From Streptomyces thermolilacinus SPC6 (lineage in GTDB: Bacteria; Actinomycetota; Actinomycetes; Streptomycetales; Streptomycetaceae), in assembly GCF_000478605.2 (NCBI RefSeq), contig NZ_ASHX02000001.1, forward strand, positions 5,347,001-5,411,000: a DNA stretch of 64,000 nt. Direction: 5' to 3'. The notes below the pieces were generated by a model. It did no database searches. It saw only the letters and a list, made by a program, of their open reading frames with translations, and was not told the DNA's origin. The translations under genes were made by a program, and so were the position numbers. Numbering within the stretch: the first letter of the stretch is position 1; each line of letters opens with the position of its first letter. Positions 7,735 through 16,128 of the stretch are shown here, piece by piece.

Positions 7735-9138
7735 CTACAACACCAGCGACAGCAGCAGCACGAACACGATGCCGACGACCGAGATGATCGTCTCCATCAC
7801 CGACCAGGTCTTGACCGTCTGGCCGACGTCCATGCCGAAGTACTCCTTCACCAGCCAGAACCCGGCGTCGTTGACGTGGCTGAAGAACAGCGACCCGGCG
7901 CCGATCGCCAGCACCAGCAGCGCCGCGTGGGAGGCGGACATGTCGGCGGCGAGCGGCGCGACCAGACCGGCCGCGGAGATCGTCGCCACGGTCGCGGAAC
8001 CGGTCGCGAGGCGGATCGCCACCGCGATCAGCCAGCCGAGCAGCAGGGCGGGAATCGCCCAGTTCTCCGACAGGTCGAGGATCATCCGGCCCACGCCGAT
8101 GTCGATCAGCGTGGTCTTGAAGCCGCCGCCCGCGCCGACGATCAGCAGCACACCGGCGATGGGCGCCAGCGACTTCTCCACCGTGCGGGAGATCCGGTCC
8201 TGGGTGAACCCGGCCGCGCGGCCCAGCGTGAACAGCCCGACGAGCACGGCCGCGAGCAGCGCGATCAGCGGCGAGCCGATGATGTCCGTGACCCGCTGGA
8301 CGCCGTGGGACGGGTCGTCCACGACGATGTCCACGAGCGCCTTGACCATCATCAGCACGACCGGCAGCAGCACGGTGGCGACGGTGACCCCGAACCCGGG
8401 CCGCTTCACCGGCCCCGCGTCCTCCGTGGTCCGCTGCGGCAGCATGCCGTCGGGCGCGGGGATGTCCACCCAGCGGGCGGCGTACCGGGAGAACAGCGGC
8501 CCCGCGATGATCACGGTCGGTATGGCGACGAGGAGGCCCAGCGCGAGCGTGATGCCCAGGTCCGCGCCGAGCGCGTCGATGGCGACCAGCGGGCCGGGGT
8601 GCGGCGGGATCAGACCGTGCATCACGGACAGGCCGGCCAGCGCCGGGATGCCGATCCGCATCAGCGAGTAGTTGCCGCGCTTGGCGACCATCAGCACGAC
8701 CGGGATCAGCAGCACGATGCCGACCTCGAAGAACAGCGGCAGGCCGATCACGGAGGCGATCAGGACCATCGCCCACGGCATGGCCCGCCCGCTCGCCCGC
8801 GCCAGGATCGTGTCCACGATCTGGTCGGCGCCGCCCGAGTCGGCGAGGAGCTTGCCGAGGATCGCGCCGAGCGCGACGAGCACACCCACCCCGGCGACCG
8901 TCGAGCCGAGGCCGCCGGTGAACGACGAGAGGGTCTTGTCGAGCGGCGCCCCCGCGAAGACGCCCAGCGCCAGCGAACCGATCGTCAGGGCGAGGAAGGC
9001 GTGCAGTTTGAACCGGGTGATGAGGACGACGATGAGGGCGATGCCGGCGAGCACGGCGATGCCCAGCCGGGCGTCGCCCGCCGAGGTGATCGGTTCGGCG
9101 GCGTCCGCTGCCAGCATCTCCACGCTGAGTCTGGTCAC
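7735..9138 (-). CDS. gntP: Gluconate:H+ symporter GntP
   Basis: 467 aa, about 12-14 hydrophobic segments, GntP/GntT family. Family segments include GLGSTVAGVGVLVALGAILG, KLLADSGGADQIVDTIL, LPLFFEVGIVLLIPVV and LIPPHPGPLVAIDALGADLG. It imports gluconate with protons. Start GTG 9138 has AAGGA upstream. It lies 90 bp downstream of gntK in the same orientation, with a divergent GntR regulator beyond gntK, which supports gluconate as substrate. The gap from gntK is a purine-rich tract. Other sugar acids could also be transported. Confidence 0.93.
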   Translation of the reverse strand: MTRLSVEMLAADAAEPITSAGDARLGIAVLAGIALIVVLITRFKLHAFLALTIGSLALGVFAGAPLDKTLSSFTGGLGSTVAGVGVLVALGAILGKLLADSGGADQIVDTILARASGRAMPWAMVLIASVIGLPLFFEVGIVLLIPVVLMVAKRGNYSLMRIGIPALAGLSVMHGLIPPHPGPLVAIDALGADLGITLALGLLVAIPTVIIAGPLFSRYAARWVDIPAPDGMLPQRTTEDAGPVKRPGFGVTVATVLLPVVLMMVKALVDIVVDDPSHGVQRVTDIIGSPLIALLAAVLVGLFTLGRAAGFTQDRISRTVEKSLAPIAGVLLIVGAGGGFKTTLIDIGVGRMILDLSENWAIPALLLGWLIAVAIRLATGSATVATISAAGLVAPLAADMSASHAALLVLAIGAGSLFFSHVNDAGFWLVKEYFGMDVGQTVKTWSVMETIISVVGIVFVLLLSLVL

Positions 9139-9147
9139 GGTGAGTCC

Positions 9148-9232
9148 TTGGGAGAGGGGGATCGGGGAGGGGGATCAGGAAGAGGGGGAGCGGGATCAGG
9201 AAGGGAAAGGGAGACGGGGGGAGAGGATCAGG
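9148..9232 (+). repeat. Purine-rich G-run tract between gntK and gntP
   Basis: About 85 bp made almost only of A and G on the plus strand, with repeated GGGATCAGGAAG-like units and several runs of four to six G. A canonical four-run G-quadruplex pattern (GGG-AGA-GGGGG-ATC-GGGG-A-GGGGG) starts at about 9151. The gntK-gntP mRNA would carry the C/U-rich complement. Confidence 0.6.
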
Positions 9233-9737
9233 GGAACGTGCGGGTCAGCGCGGCCACGGCCCGGTCGGTGATCTCCTCCGGCGAACCGGAGACATCGACG
9301 GCCACCCCCGCCTCGTCCTCGCCGAGCGGCTGGAGCGTCGCGAACTGCGAGTCGAGCAGCGCCGTCGGCATGAAGTGGCCGCGCCGCGCCGCCATCCGCT
9401 CCTCGATGAGTGCCCGGTCGCCGGTCAGGTGCAGGAACACCACGCCGGGCGCGGCCGCCCGCAGCCGGTCCCGGTACGCGCGCTTCAGCGCCGAGCTGCT
9501 CACCACCCCGCCGAGCCTCGCGCGCCCCCCGGCCCACCGGCCGATCGCGTCGAGCCACGGCCACCGGTCCGTGTCGTCCAGCGGGACACCGGCCGACATC
9601 TTGGCGATGTTCGCCGGGGGGTGGAAGTCGTCGCCCTCCGCGTACGGCACGCCGAGCCGTTCGGCGACCAGCGGTCCGATGGTGGTCTTGCCGGTCCCGG
9701 CGACCCCCATCACCACGACGACCAGGGGCTTGTTCAT
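9228..9737 (-). CDS. gntK: Gluconokinase
   Basis: 169 aa, shikimate-kinase-like P-loop fold. The Walker A is VMGVAGTGKTTIG (residues 9-21). The substrate segment EGDDFHPPANIAKMSAGVPL and DRWPWLD are diagnostic of gluconokinase, and RRGHFMPTALLDSQFATLQ follows. It phosphorylates gluconate to 6-phosphogluconate, feeding the pentose phosphate pathway. The start at ATG 9737 gives the usual family length. It heads the gntK-gntP operon and is divergent from the GntR regulator, with an inverted-repeat operator between them. Confidence 0.95.
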   Translation of the reverse strand: MNKPLVVVVMGVAGTGKTTIGPLVAERLGVPYAEGDDFHPPANIAKMSAGVPLDDTDRWPWLDAIGRWAGGRARLGGVVSSSALKRAYRDRLRAAAPGVVFLHLTGDRALIEERMAARRGHFMPTALLDSQFATLQPLGEDEAGVAVDVSGSPEEITDRAVAALTRTFP

Positions 9738-9810
9738 GGCTGAGTGCCTCACTGTCCAGGTCTGAGCTGTGCGACACCGCGTGCGGCGTCGGAACACTGA
9801 AACCCATTGG

Positions 9811-9849
9811 GTACGACGTATTCAAGTCCCTGTGACGTAATAGTCGTAC
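9811..9849. promoter_or_regulatory. Candidate GntR operator in the gntK/gntR divergent promoter
   Basis: GTACGACGTATT (9811-9822) is mirrored by AATAGTCGTAC (9839-9849), leaving perfect GTACGAC/GTCGTAC half-sites 25 bp apart. The element sits between the gntK start (9737) and the gntR -10 (9877). This is the expected place for the adjacent FadR-type regulator to act. The assignment rests on position and symmetry. Confidence 0.6.
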
Positions 9850-9876
9850 TTTTTGTTCTCCGTCTTCCGCGGCGCA

Positions 9877-9882
9877 TAGGCT
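9877..9882 (+). promoter_or_regulatory. -10 element for leaderless gntR
   Basis: TAGGCT fits TANNNT and ends exactly 7 nt before ATG 9890; no ribosome site is present. The pattern predicts a leaderless transcript starting at or next to the ATG. Confidence 0.55.
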
Positions 9883-9889
9883 TGCCCCC

Positions 9890-10633
9890 ATGACGACTCA
9901 GGCCCAGGGGCTCCATACGCATGTGCTGGACGCCCTGGGTCTCGCGATCACCGCGGGGGAGTACCCGCCCGGCAGCGTCCTGCGCACCGACGACCTGGCC
10001 CAGCGGTTCGACGTCTCCCGCACGGTCGTGCGCGAGGTGGTCCGCGTCCTGGAGTCCATGCACCTGGTCGCCTCACGCCGACGCGTCGGCGTGACCGTCC
10101 TGCCGACCGAGCGGTGGAACGTGTACGACCCCCAGGTCATCCGCTGGCGGCTCGCCGGCACCGACCGCCCCCGCCAGCTCCGCTCGCTCACCGTCCTGCG
10201 CTCGGCGGTCGAACCGGTCGCCGCCGGACTCGCCGCGCTGCACGCCACGCCCGAGCAGTGCCGCGCCCTCACCGAGGAGGCCCTCGGCATGGTCGCCACC
10301 TCACGCGGCCGTCGGCTGGAGGCGTACCTCGTGCACGACGTCGCCTTCCACCGGGTCGTCCTCAACGCCTCCGGCAACGAGATGTTCGCCCGCCTCGGCG
10401 ACGTCGTGGCGGAGGTCCTCACCGGCCGCACCCACCACCACGTCATGTTCGACGACCCCGACCCGGCCGCCGTCACGCTCCACGTCCAGGTCGCGGAGGC
10501 CGTACGGGAGCGGGACGCGGTCCGCGCGGAGGAGCTGACCCGGCAGATCGCGCTCGGCGCCCTCCGGGAACTCGACGTCCTCGCCCCCGGCGCCGAGCGC
10601 CCCGCCGACCCCGCCCCGCATACCGGCGCGTAA
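9890..10633 (+). CDS. gntR: FadR-subfamily GntR transcriptional regulator of gluconate genes
   Basis: 247 aa. The N-terminal winged helix contains LRTDDLAQRFDVSRTVVREV and VRVLESMHLVASRRRVGV (about residues 25-75). A C-terminal FCD effector domain carries YLVHDVAFHRVVLNASGNEM, with metal-ligand-type Asp and His residues. It is divergent from gntK-gntP and likely represses them until gluconate or 6-phosphogluconate binds. The effector is inferred from its neighbours. The gene seems to be translated from a leaderless message. Confidence 0.9.
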   Translation: MTTQAQGLHTHVLDALGLAITAGEYPPGSVLRTDDLAQRFDVSRTVVREVVRVLESMHLVASRRRVGVTVLPTERWNVYDPQVIRWRLAGTDRPRQLRSLTVLRSAVEPVAAGLAALHATPEQCRALTEEALGMVATSRGRRLEAYLVHDVAFHRVVLNASGNEMFARLGDVVAEVLTGRTHHHVMFDDPDPAAVTLHVQVAEAVRERDAVRAEELTRQIALGALRELDVLAPGAERPADPAPHTGA

Positions 10634-10671
10634 CCTCAAAAACGCCTCAGATCTACCCCTACGCCCCTTTT

Positions 10672-10689
10672 CTGTGACATCAGCCACAG
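10672..10689. promoter_or_regulatory. Inverted repeat upstream of the amino-acid permease
   Basis: CTGTG-N8-CACAG forms an 18-bp symmetric site 120 bp before the permease start, and TGTGAC recurs at about 10707. It could be an operator. No regulator is assigned, and the adjacent gntR product is only one possibility. Confidence 0.35.
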
Positions 10690-10809
10690 CCAACGGCCCC
10701 CTCTGCTGTGACGATGTCCCGCGTGCCCGCCGCCGGACGACCCACCCCGTCACCAGGCGCAGAGCGGCGCACCGCACGATGCTCCCCTCACAAAGGCGAA
10801 CCCCTCTCC

Positions 10810-12273
10810 ATGAGCGACCGCACGCTGTCCGCGGGCCCCGCCCCGGACACCGCCGCCCCGGCACGCCCGGACGCGCCCCCCGTCGACGCCGGTGACATCG
10901 GCTACAGCAAGGACCTCAAGTCCCGGCACGTCAGCATGATCGCCATCGGCGGAGCGATCGGCACCGGTCTCTTCCTCGGTGCGGGCGGCCGCCTGGCGGG
11001 CGCCGGACCGTCCCTCGCCATCGCGTACGCGGTCTGCGGCGTCTTCGCCTTCTTCGTCGTCCGCGCCCTCGGCGAGCTGGTCCTCTACCGCACCTCGTCC
11101 GGCGCGTTCGTCAGCTACGCCCGTGAGTTCATGGGCGAGAAGGGCGCCTACACGGCCGGGTGGCTGTACTTCCTCAACTGGTCCACCACCGCCGTCGCGG
11201 ACATCACCGCCGCCGCCACCTACGCCCACTTCTGGTCGATGTTCAGCGACATCGACCAGTGGGTCCTGGCGCTCATCGCGCTCGCGATCGTCCTCGCCGC
11301 GAACCTGATCTCGGTGAAGTACTTCGGCGAGATGGAGTTCTGGTTCGCCATCGTCAAGGTCGCCGCCCTGGTGATCTTCATGTGCGTCGGCATCTTCCTC
11401 GTCGCCACCTCCCACGACGTCGGCGGCCACACCCCCGGCCTCCACACGATCACCGACAACGGCGGAATCTTCCCGCTCGGCATGCTCCCGCTGCTGCTCG
11501 TCGTCCAGGGCGTCGTCTTCGCGTACGCCTCGGTCGAGCTGTGCGGTGTCGCCGCGGGCGAGACCGAGGAGCCCGAGAAGGTCATGCCCCGGGCCATCAA
11601 CTCGATCATGTGGCGCGTGGGCCTGTTCTACGTCGGCTCGGTCGTTCTCCTGGCGTGGCTGCTCCCGTACACCGCCTACTCCGGCGACCAGAGCCCCTTC
11701 GTCACCGTCTTCGACGAGCTCGGCGTGGCAGGCGCGTCCCATGTGATGAACTTCGTCGTCCTCACGGCCGCGCTGTCCAGCCTCAACTCGGGCCTGTACT
11801 CCACCGGCCGCATCCTGCGCTCGATGGCGATGGCCGGTTCGGCGCCGAGGTTCACCGCCCGGATGAACCGGGGCCAGGTCCCGTACGGCGGCATCCTCCT
11901 CACCGCCGGGTTCGGCGTCCTCGGCGTGGGCCTCAACTACCTGATGCCGGGCGAGGCGTTCGAGCTGGTGCTCAACTTCGCGTCGATCGGCATCATCGGC
12001 ACCTGGGGCATGATCATGCTCTGCTCGCTGGTGTTCTGGTGGCGCGCCAAGGAGGGCAAGGTCACCCGGCCCGCCTACCGGCTGCCGTGGGCCCCGTACA
12101 CGCAGATCGTCACACTGCTGTTCCTGGCGTCGGTGCTGTTCCTGATGTGGTGGGGCGGCGGTGTCGGCCGCACCACCGTGGCGTGCGTCCCGCTGATCGC
12201 CGCGCTGCTGGTGGGCGGCTGGTTCCTGGTCCGCAAGCGGGTGGCGGCGCTGGCGGCGGGGCGCGAGGACTGA
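10810..12273 (+). CDS. Amino-acid permease, APC family (AnsP/GABA-permease-like)
   Basis: 487 aa with 12 predicted membrane segments. The first carries the APC signature HVSMIAIGGAIGTGLFLGAG, then GPSLAIAYAVCGVFAFFVVR and ALGELV. FAYASVELCGVAAGETEEPE and LSSLNSGLYSTGRILRSMA match the proton-coupled permeases for asparagine, GABA, proline and aromatic amino acids. The closest resemblance I recognise is to L-asparagine permeases, but specificity is not secure. ATG 10810 has a weak AAAGG upstream. Monocistronic; convergent with the pseudouridine synthase, leaving a 34-bp gap. Confidence 0.9.
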   Translation: MSDRTLSAGPAPDTAAPARPDAPPVDAGDIGYSKDLKSRHVSMIAIGGAIGTGLFLGAGGRLAGAGPSLAIAYAVCGVFAFFVVRALGELVLYRTSSGAFVSYAREFMGEKGAYTAGWLYFLNWSTTAVADITAAATYAHFWSMFSDIDQWVLALIALAIVLAANLISVKYFGEMEFWFAIVKVAALVIFMCVGIFLVATSHDVGGHTPGLHTITDNGGIFPLGMLPLLLVVQGVVFAYASVELCGVAAGETEEPEKVMPRAINSIMWRVGLFYVGSVVLLAWLLPYTAYSGDQSPFVTVFDELGVAGASHVMNFVVLTAALSSLNSGLYSTGRILRSMAMAGSAPRFTARMNRGQVPYGGILLTAGFGVLGVGLNYLMPGEAFELVLNFASIGIIGTWGMIMLCSLVFWWRAKEGKVTRPAYRLPWAPYTQIVTLLFLASVLFLMWWGGGVGRTTVACVPLIAALLVGGWFLVRKRVAALAAGRED

Positions 12274-12307
12274 ACCCCGCACGGCTCGTCCCGTACGCCT
12301 CCACGGC

Positions 12308-13234
12308 TCACCCGGGCGGCCACGCGAGCCCCAGCCGGCTCTCGAACCGCACGGGTGAGCCGTCGTACGGGTCGGTGAACTCCAGGACGCGCGCCAGCAG
12401 CCGCAGCGGGCGCGCGTAGTCCTCGGGCCCGTCCTCCCGGACCACCGGATACAGCGGGTCGTCCAGGATCGGCACGCCCAGCGCGCTCATGTGGACGCGC
12501 AGCTGATGGGTGCGGCCCGTCTCCGGGACGAGCCGGTACCGGGCGAGGCCGCCCCGCCGCTCGACCAGTTCGATGCGGCTCTCGCTGTTCGGCTCGGCGC
12601 CGGGCACCTCGTACGCGGCGACGACCCCGCGCTCCTTGACGATGTGGCTCCGCACGGTCACCGGCAGCGCCAGGTCCGGGTCGTACGGGGCGAGCGCCTC
12701 GTACTCCTTGCGGACCCGCCGGTCTCGGAACAGCGTCTGGTACGCGCCCCGGTCCTCGGGCCGTACGACGAACAGCACAAGACCGGCGGTCAGCCGGTCC
12801 AGCCGGTGCGCGGGCTGGAGGTGCGGCAGTCCCAGGCCCCGCCGCAGCCGGGCGAGGGCCGTCTCGGTCACATGGCGGCCGCGCGGGGTGGTGGCCAGGA
12901 AGTGCGGCTTGTCCGCCACGACGATCCGCTCGTCGCGGTGGACGACCCCCACCTCGAACGGCACCGGCTCCTCGGGCGGGAACTCCCGGTGGAACCACAG
13001 GGTCCGCCCGGCCGCGTACGGCTCGTCGCCCGCCACGGCCCGCCCGTCGGCCCCGACGAACGCCCCGTCGGCGAGCATGGCATCCACCCGGTCCACCCCG
13101 ATGACGTGCCCGTACCGCTCGGTCAGGTGCTCCCGCAGGGTCGCCCACCGCCCGACGGGCAACCGCACCCGAACAGCGTCCACCCCGTCCCGCTGCCCCA
13201 ACGGCCCGACACCCCCACGCCCACGACGCCCCAT
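12308..13234 (-). CDS. RluA-family pseudouridine synthase
   Basis: 308 aa. An S4-like N-terminal part is followed by the catalytic motif PAHRLDRLTAGLVLFV, in which the Asp is the nucleophile, and by the family segment ETGRTHQLRVHMSALGVPIL. It isomerises specific uridines in RNA, probably rRNA or tRNA. The opening WxxLREHLTERYG and the segment PHFLATTPRGRHVTETAL are typical of an actinobacterial RluA group whose target position is not known to me. Likely monocistronic, with a repeat-rich region upstream. Confidence 0.9.
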   Translation of the reverse strand: MGRRGRGGVGPLGQRDGVDAVRVRLPVGRWATLREHLTERYGHVIGVDRVDAMLADGAFVGADGRAVAGDEPYAAGRTLWFHREFPPEEPVPFEVGVVHRDERIVVADKPHFLATTPRGRHVTETALARLRRGLGLPHLQPAHRLDRLTAGLVLFVVRPEDRGAYQTLFRDRRVRKEYEALAPYDPDLALPVTVRSHIVKERGVVAAYEVPGAEPNSESRIELVERRGGLARYRLVPETGRTHQLRVHMSALGVPILDDPLYPVVREDGPEDYARPLRLLARVLEFTDPYDGSPVRFESRLGLAWPPG

Positions 13235-13259
13235 CCCCCCAACCTAACCGACCCCCCAC

Positions 13260-13818
13260 TTCTGGCTCCCGCACGGCCCGGTACCAGTCAACCGGTCCCA
13301 GCAGGCGTCCCACAGGACCACGGAAGCCCCCCGGCTGAAGCCGAGACCCTCCGGGGGGGCGGCCACACCGCGGGGCGCCCCGCGCCTCGCGGTGTGGCGG
13401 CGACGCACAACCAGCTGTGGCAACTGGCCCGCCAGGGTCCCAGACGGTTGTGGACAGCTGGCTCGCCAGGGGCAGGACGGGTGCCCCGCCGGGAGGGTCG
13501 GCACCATGGGTGCCCCGCCCGGAGGGCCCCCACCTGTACGTGAGGCGTTGGACGGCGCCATCCCGCAGGTCCGCTGTGCCCACCCTCCCCCAAGGTCTCG
13601 GCTTCGCTCGACCAGAGGGGACCCCCATCGCCCTGGGGGTCCCCCCCTGGACGAAGCCCTTGGGGGAGGACCAGCTGCCCACAGCGGAAGCGGCCCCGCA
13701 AGGCCGCACCCCCCATTACAGGGCAGCCGGGGCGCGCCAGGCACCGGGGCACAGGGCTCACCCCGCAAGACCAGCCCGCCCCGCAAGACCAGCCCCCCCC
13801 CCGCACGGGCGCTCGGGG
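13260..13818. repeat. Intergenic repeat and hairpin block
   Basis: A 560-bp gene-free stretch packed with repeats. GCCACACCGCG/CGCGGTGTGGC (13362-13398) is a perfect hairpin. Two direct copies of a TGTGG...CTGGC.CGCCAGGG unit lie at about 13418 and 13451. GGGTGCCCCGCC(C)GGAGGG occurs twice near 13480-13525. A long compound hairpin spans 13584-13669. CCCCGCAAGACCAGCCC occurs twice in tandem near 13760-13797. Similar blocks occur in other Streptomyces intergenic regions as I remember them. Translations of this stretch are proline/arginine-rich and not gene-like. Confidence 0.7.
13584..13669. repeat. Long compound hairpin (86 bp)
   Basis: Nested arms pair CCTCCCCCAAGG with CCTTGGGGGAGG, GCTTCG with CGAAGC, CCAG with CTGG, and GGGGACCCCCA with TGGGGGTCCCC, separated by short bulges. 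Transcribed from either side it would fold strongly. It lies between two minus-strand genes, so it could terminate the alpha-xylosidase operon or be a mobile palindromic repeat. Confidence 0.7.
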
Positions 13819-16128
13819 TCACCGCGCAGGTACCACGACCTCCCGCACACCACGCCCAGCGCCCCCGCCCACCACCCGCACACGGAACTCCCCGGCACCC
13901 CCGGCCGAGACCACCCGCACCGCCCCGCCCTCACCCCGCACCACGGAGAACCGCCCCGCCTCCGCCCCGGAGCGATCCGGCACCACCACCGTCACCCCGT
14001 CCGCGTCGGGCTGGACCAGCAGGGTCAGACCTTCCAGCCAGTCCCCGTCGGGCCGCTGGTCGTCCGCTCCCAGCGGCAGCACCGCCCCGGGCCGCACGTA
14101 CAGCGGCAGGCTGTCGTACCCGTGCCGTTCCCGCCGCCACCCCGGCCCCGTCACCCGCTCCCCGGTCAGCAGATGCGTCCACGTCCCGGCCGGCAGGTAG
14201 AACTCGACCTCCCCGTCCGCCGAGAACACCGGCGCCACCAGCAGATCCGGCCCGAGCATGTACTGCCGGTCCAGGGTCCGGCACCCCGGATCGCCGGGGA
14301 ACTCCACCAGCATGGGCCGCATCAGCGGCACCCCGGTCCGGTGCGCCTCCACCGCCGCCCCGTACAGGTACGGCATCAGCCGGTGCTTCAGCTCCGTGAA
14401 CTGCCGCGCGACGTCCACCGCCTCGTCGCCGAACTCCCACGGCACCCGGTACGACATGTTCCCGTGCAGCCGACTGTGCGACGACAGCAGCCCGAACGCC
14501 AGCCACCGCTTGAACACCGCGGGCTCCGGCGTCCCCTCGAACCCGCCGATGTCATGGCTCCAGAACCCGAACCCGGACAGCCCCAGCGAGAGACCGCCGC
14601 GCAGCGACTCCGCCATCGCCTCGAACGACGCGAAGCAGTCGCCGCCCCAGTGGACCGGGTACTGCTGGCCGCCCGCCGTCGCGGACCGCGCGAACAGCAC
14701 CGCCTCCCCTCGCCCGCGCTCCCGCTCCAGCAGCTCGAACACGCACTGGTTGTACAGGTGGGTGTAGTAGTTGTGCATCCGCTCCGGATCGGAGCCGTCG
14801 TGCCAGACCACGTCGGTCGGGACGCGCTCCCCGAAGTCCGTCTTGAAGCAGTCCACGCCCTGGTCGAGCAGGACCTGCAGCTTCTCCTGGTACCAGGCGC
14901 GCGCCGCCGGACTGGTGAAGTCCACCAGCGCCATCCCGGCCTGCCACAGGTCCCACTGCCAGATGTCGCCGTTCGGCCGCCGCACCAGATGCCCGAGCGC
15001 CGCTCCCTCCGCGAACAGCGTGGACTTCTGCCCGATGTACGGGTTGATCCACATGCTCACCCGCAGCCCGCGCTGCTTGAGCCGCGCCAGCATGCCCGCC
15101 GGGTCGGGGAAGGTCTCCGGGTCCCACTGGAAGTCCGACCACTGGTACTCGCGCATCCAGAAGCAGTCGAAGTGGAACACCGACAGCGGGATCTTCCGCT
15201 CCGCCATCCCGTCGACGAACGACGTGACGGTCTCCTCGTCGTACGAGGTGCAGAACGACGTGGTCAGCCACAGCCCGAACGACCAGGCGGGCGGGAGCGC
15301 CGGGCGGCCCGTCAGCGCCGTGTAGCGGTTCAGGACCTCCTTCGGCGTCGGCCCGGCCACCACGTAGTACTCCAGCGTCTGGTCCTCGACGCTGAACTGC
15401 ACCTGCCCCACCGACTCGGAGCCCACCTCGTACGACACCCGGCCCGGGTGGTTGACGAAGACCCCGTACCCCCGTGACGACAGGTGGAAGGGCACGTTCT
15501 TGTACGCCTGTTCGCTGCTGGTGCCGCCGTCGGCCTGCCAGATGTCCACGCTCTGGCCGTTCTTCACGAACGGGGTGAAGCGCTCCCCGAGGCCGTACAC
15601 GTTCTCGCCGACGGCCAGTGCGAGCTGCGCCACCATGTGGTGCGCCCCGTCCGCGTCCACGACGAACGCGGTGCCCTTCGGTCCGACTTCGGTGAGCCGC
15701 CGCCCGTCAGCGTCCAGGAACGTGAGCCCCCACGGCCCGTCCCGGTCGAGCCGTACGGTCAGCGGGCCGCTGGTCAGCTCGGTCACCGAGCCGTCCCGCC
15801 GGGTCCGCGCGAAGCCCCCGCCGCCCGCACCCCCGCCCGAGGCCCCGGACCCGCCGCCCGTGCCGGTGGCGCCGGGCAGCGCGAACTCCGGCCCCCGGTG
15901 GGCCTTCCCCGCGTGGTGGGTGGCGCGCACGCCGATCACCCCCTCGGCGGGGGAGAAGCACTCCACGGTCAGCAGCGGCGAGTTGAGCGTGTGGCCCCGG
16001 TGCTCGACCCGCCTGACCGCCGCGTACGCGGTGAAGTGGTCGGCGCTGACGTGCAGATCGCGCACCTCGGTCGCGTACGAGGCGCGGACCCCGTCACGCA
16101 TCAGCCAGAAGCCGTCGGTGAACTTCAT
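13819..16128 (-). CDS. yicI: Alpha-xylosidase, GH31 (YicI type)
   Basis: 769 aa, close to the length of E. coli YicI (772). The catalytic nucleophile motif is GVDCFKTDFGERVPTD and the acid/base region is YPVHWGGDCFASFEAMAES. VFHFDCFWMREYQWSDFQWD matches the alpha-xylosidase subgroup rather than alpha-glucosidases. It releases xylose from alpha-xylosides such as isoprimeverose from xyloglucan. No signal peptide is seen, so it acts on imported oligosaccharide. A Gly/Ser-rich insertion at residues 86-106 looks like a flexible linker. Its ATG overlaps the xylB stop (ATGA), so both enzymes are coupled. Confidence 0.93.
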   Translation of the reverse strand: MKFTDGFWLMRDGVRASYATEVRDLHVSADHFTAYAAVRRVEHRGHTLNSPLLTVECFSPAEGVIGVRATHHAGKAHRGPEFALPGATGTGGGSGASGGGAGGGGFARTRRDGSVTELTSGPLTVRLDRDGPWGLTFLDADGRRLTEVGPKGTAFVVDADGAHHMVAQLALAVGENVYGLGERFTPFVKNGQSVDIWQADGGTSSEQAYKNVPFHLSSRGYGVFVNHPGRVSYEVGSESVGQVQFSVEDQTLEYYVVAGPTPKEVLNRYTALTGRPALPPAWSFGLWLTTSFCTSYDEETVTSFVDGMAERKIPLSVFHFDCFWMREYQWSDFQWDPETFPDPAGMLARLKQRGLRVSMWINPYIGQKSTLFAEGAALGHLVRRPNGDIWQWDLWQAGMALVDFTSPAARAWYQEKLQVLLDQGVDCFKTDFGERVPTDVVWHDGSDPERMHNYYTHLYNQCVFELLERERGRGEAVLFARSATAGGQQYPVHWGGDCFASFEAMAESLRGGLSLGLSGFGFWSHDIGGFEGTPEPAVFKRWLAFGLLSSHSRLHGNMSYRVPWEFGDEAVDVARQFTELKHRLMPYLYGAAVEAHRTGVPLMRPMLVEFPGDPGCRTLDRQYMLGPDLLVAPVFSADGEVEFYLPAGTWTHLLTGERVTGPGWRRERHGYDSLPLYVRPGAVLPLGADDQRPDGDWLEGLTLLVQPDADGVTVVVPDRSGAEAGRFSVVRGEGGAVRVVSAGGAGEFRVRVVGGGAGRGVREVVVPAR

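Noticed and set aside
13584..13669. Insertion-sequence end
   Set aside because: There is no transposase and no flanking target duplication; it fits a palindromic intergenic repeat better.
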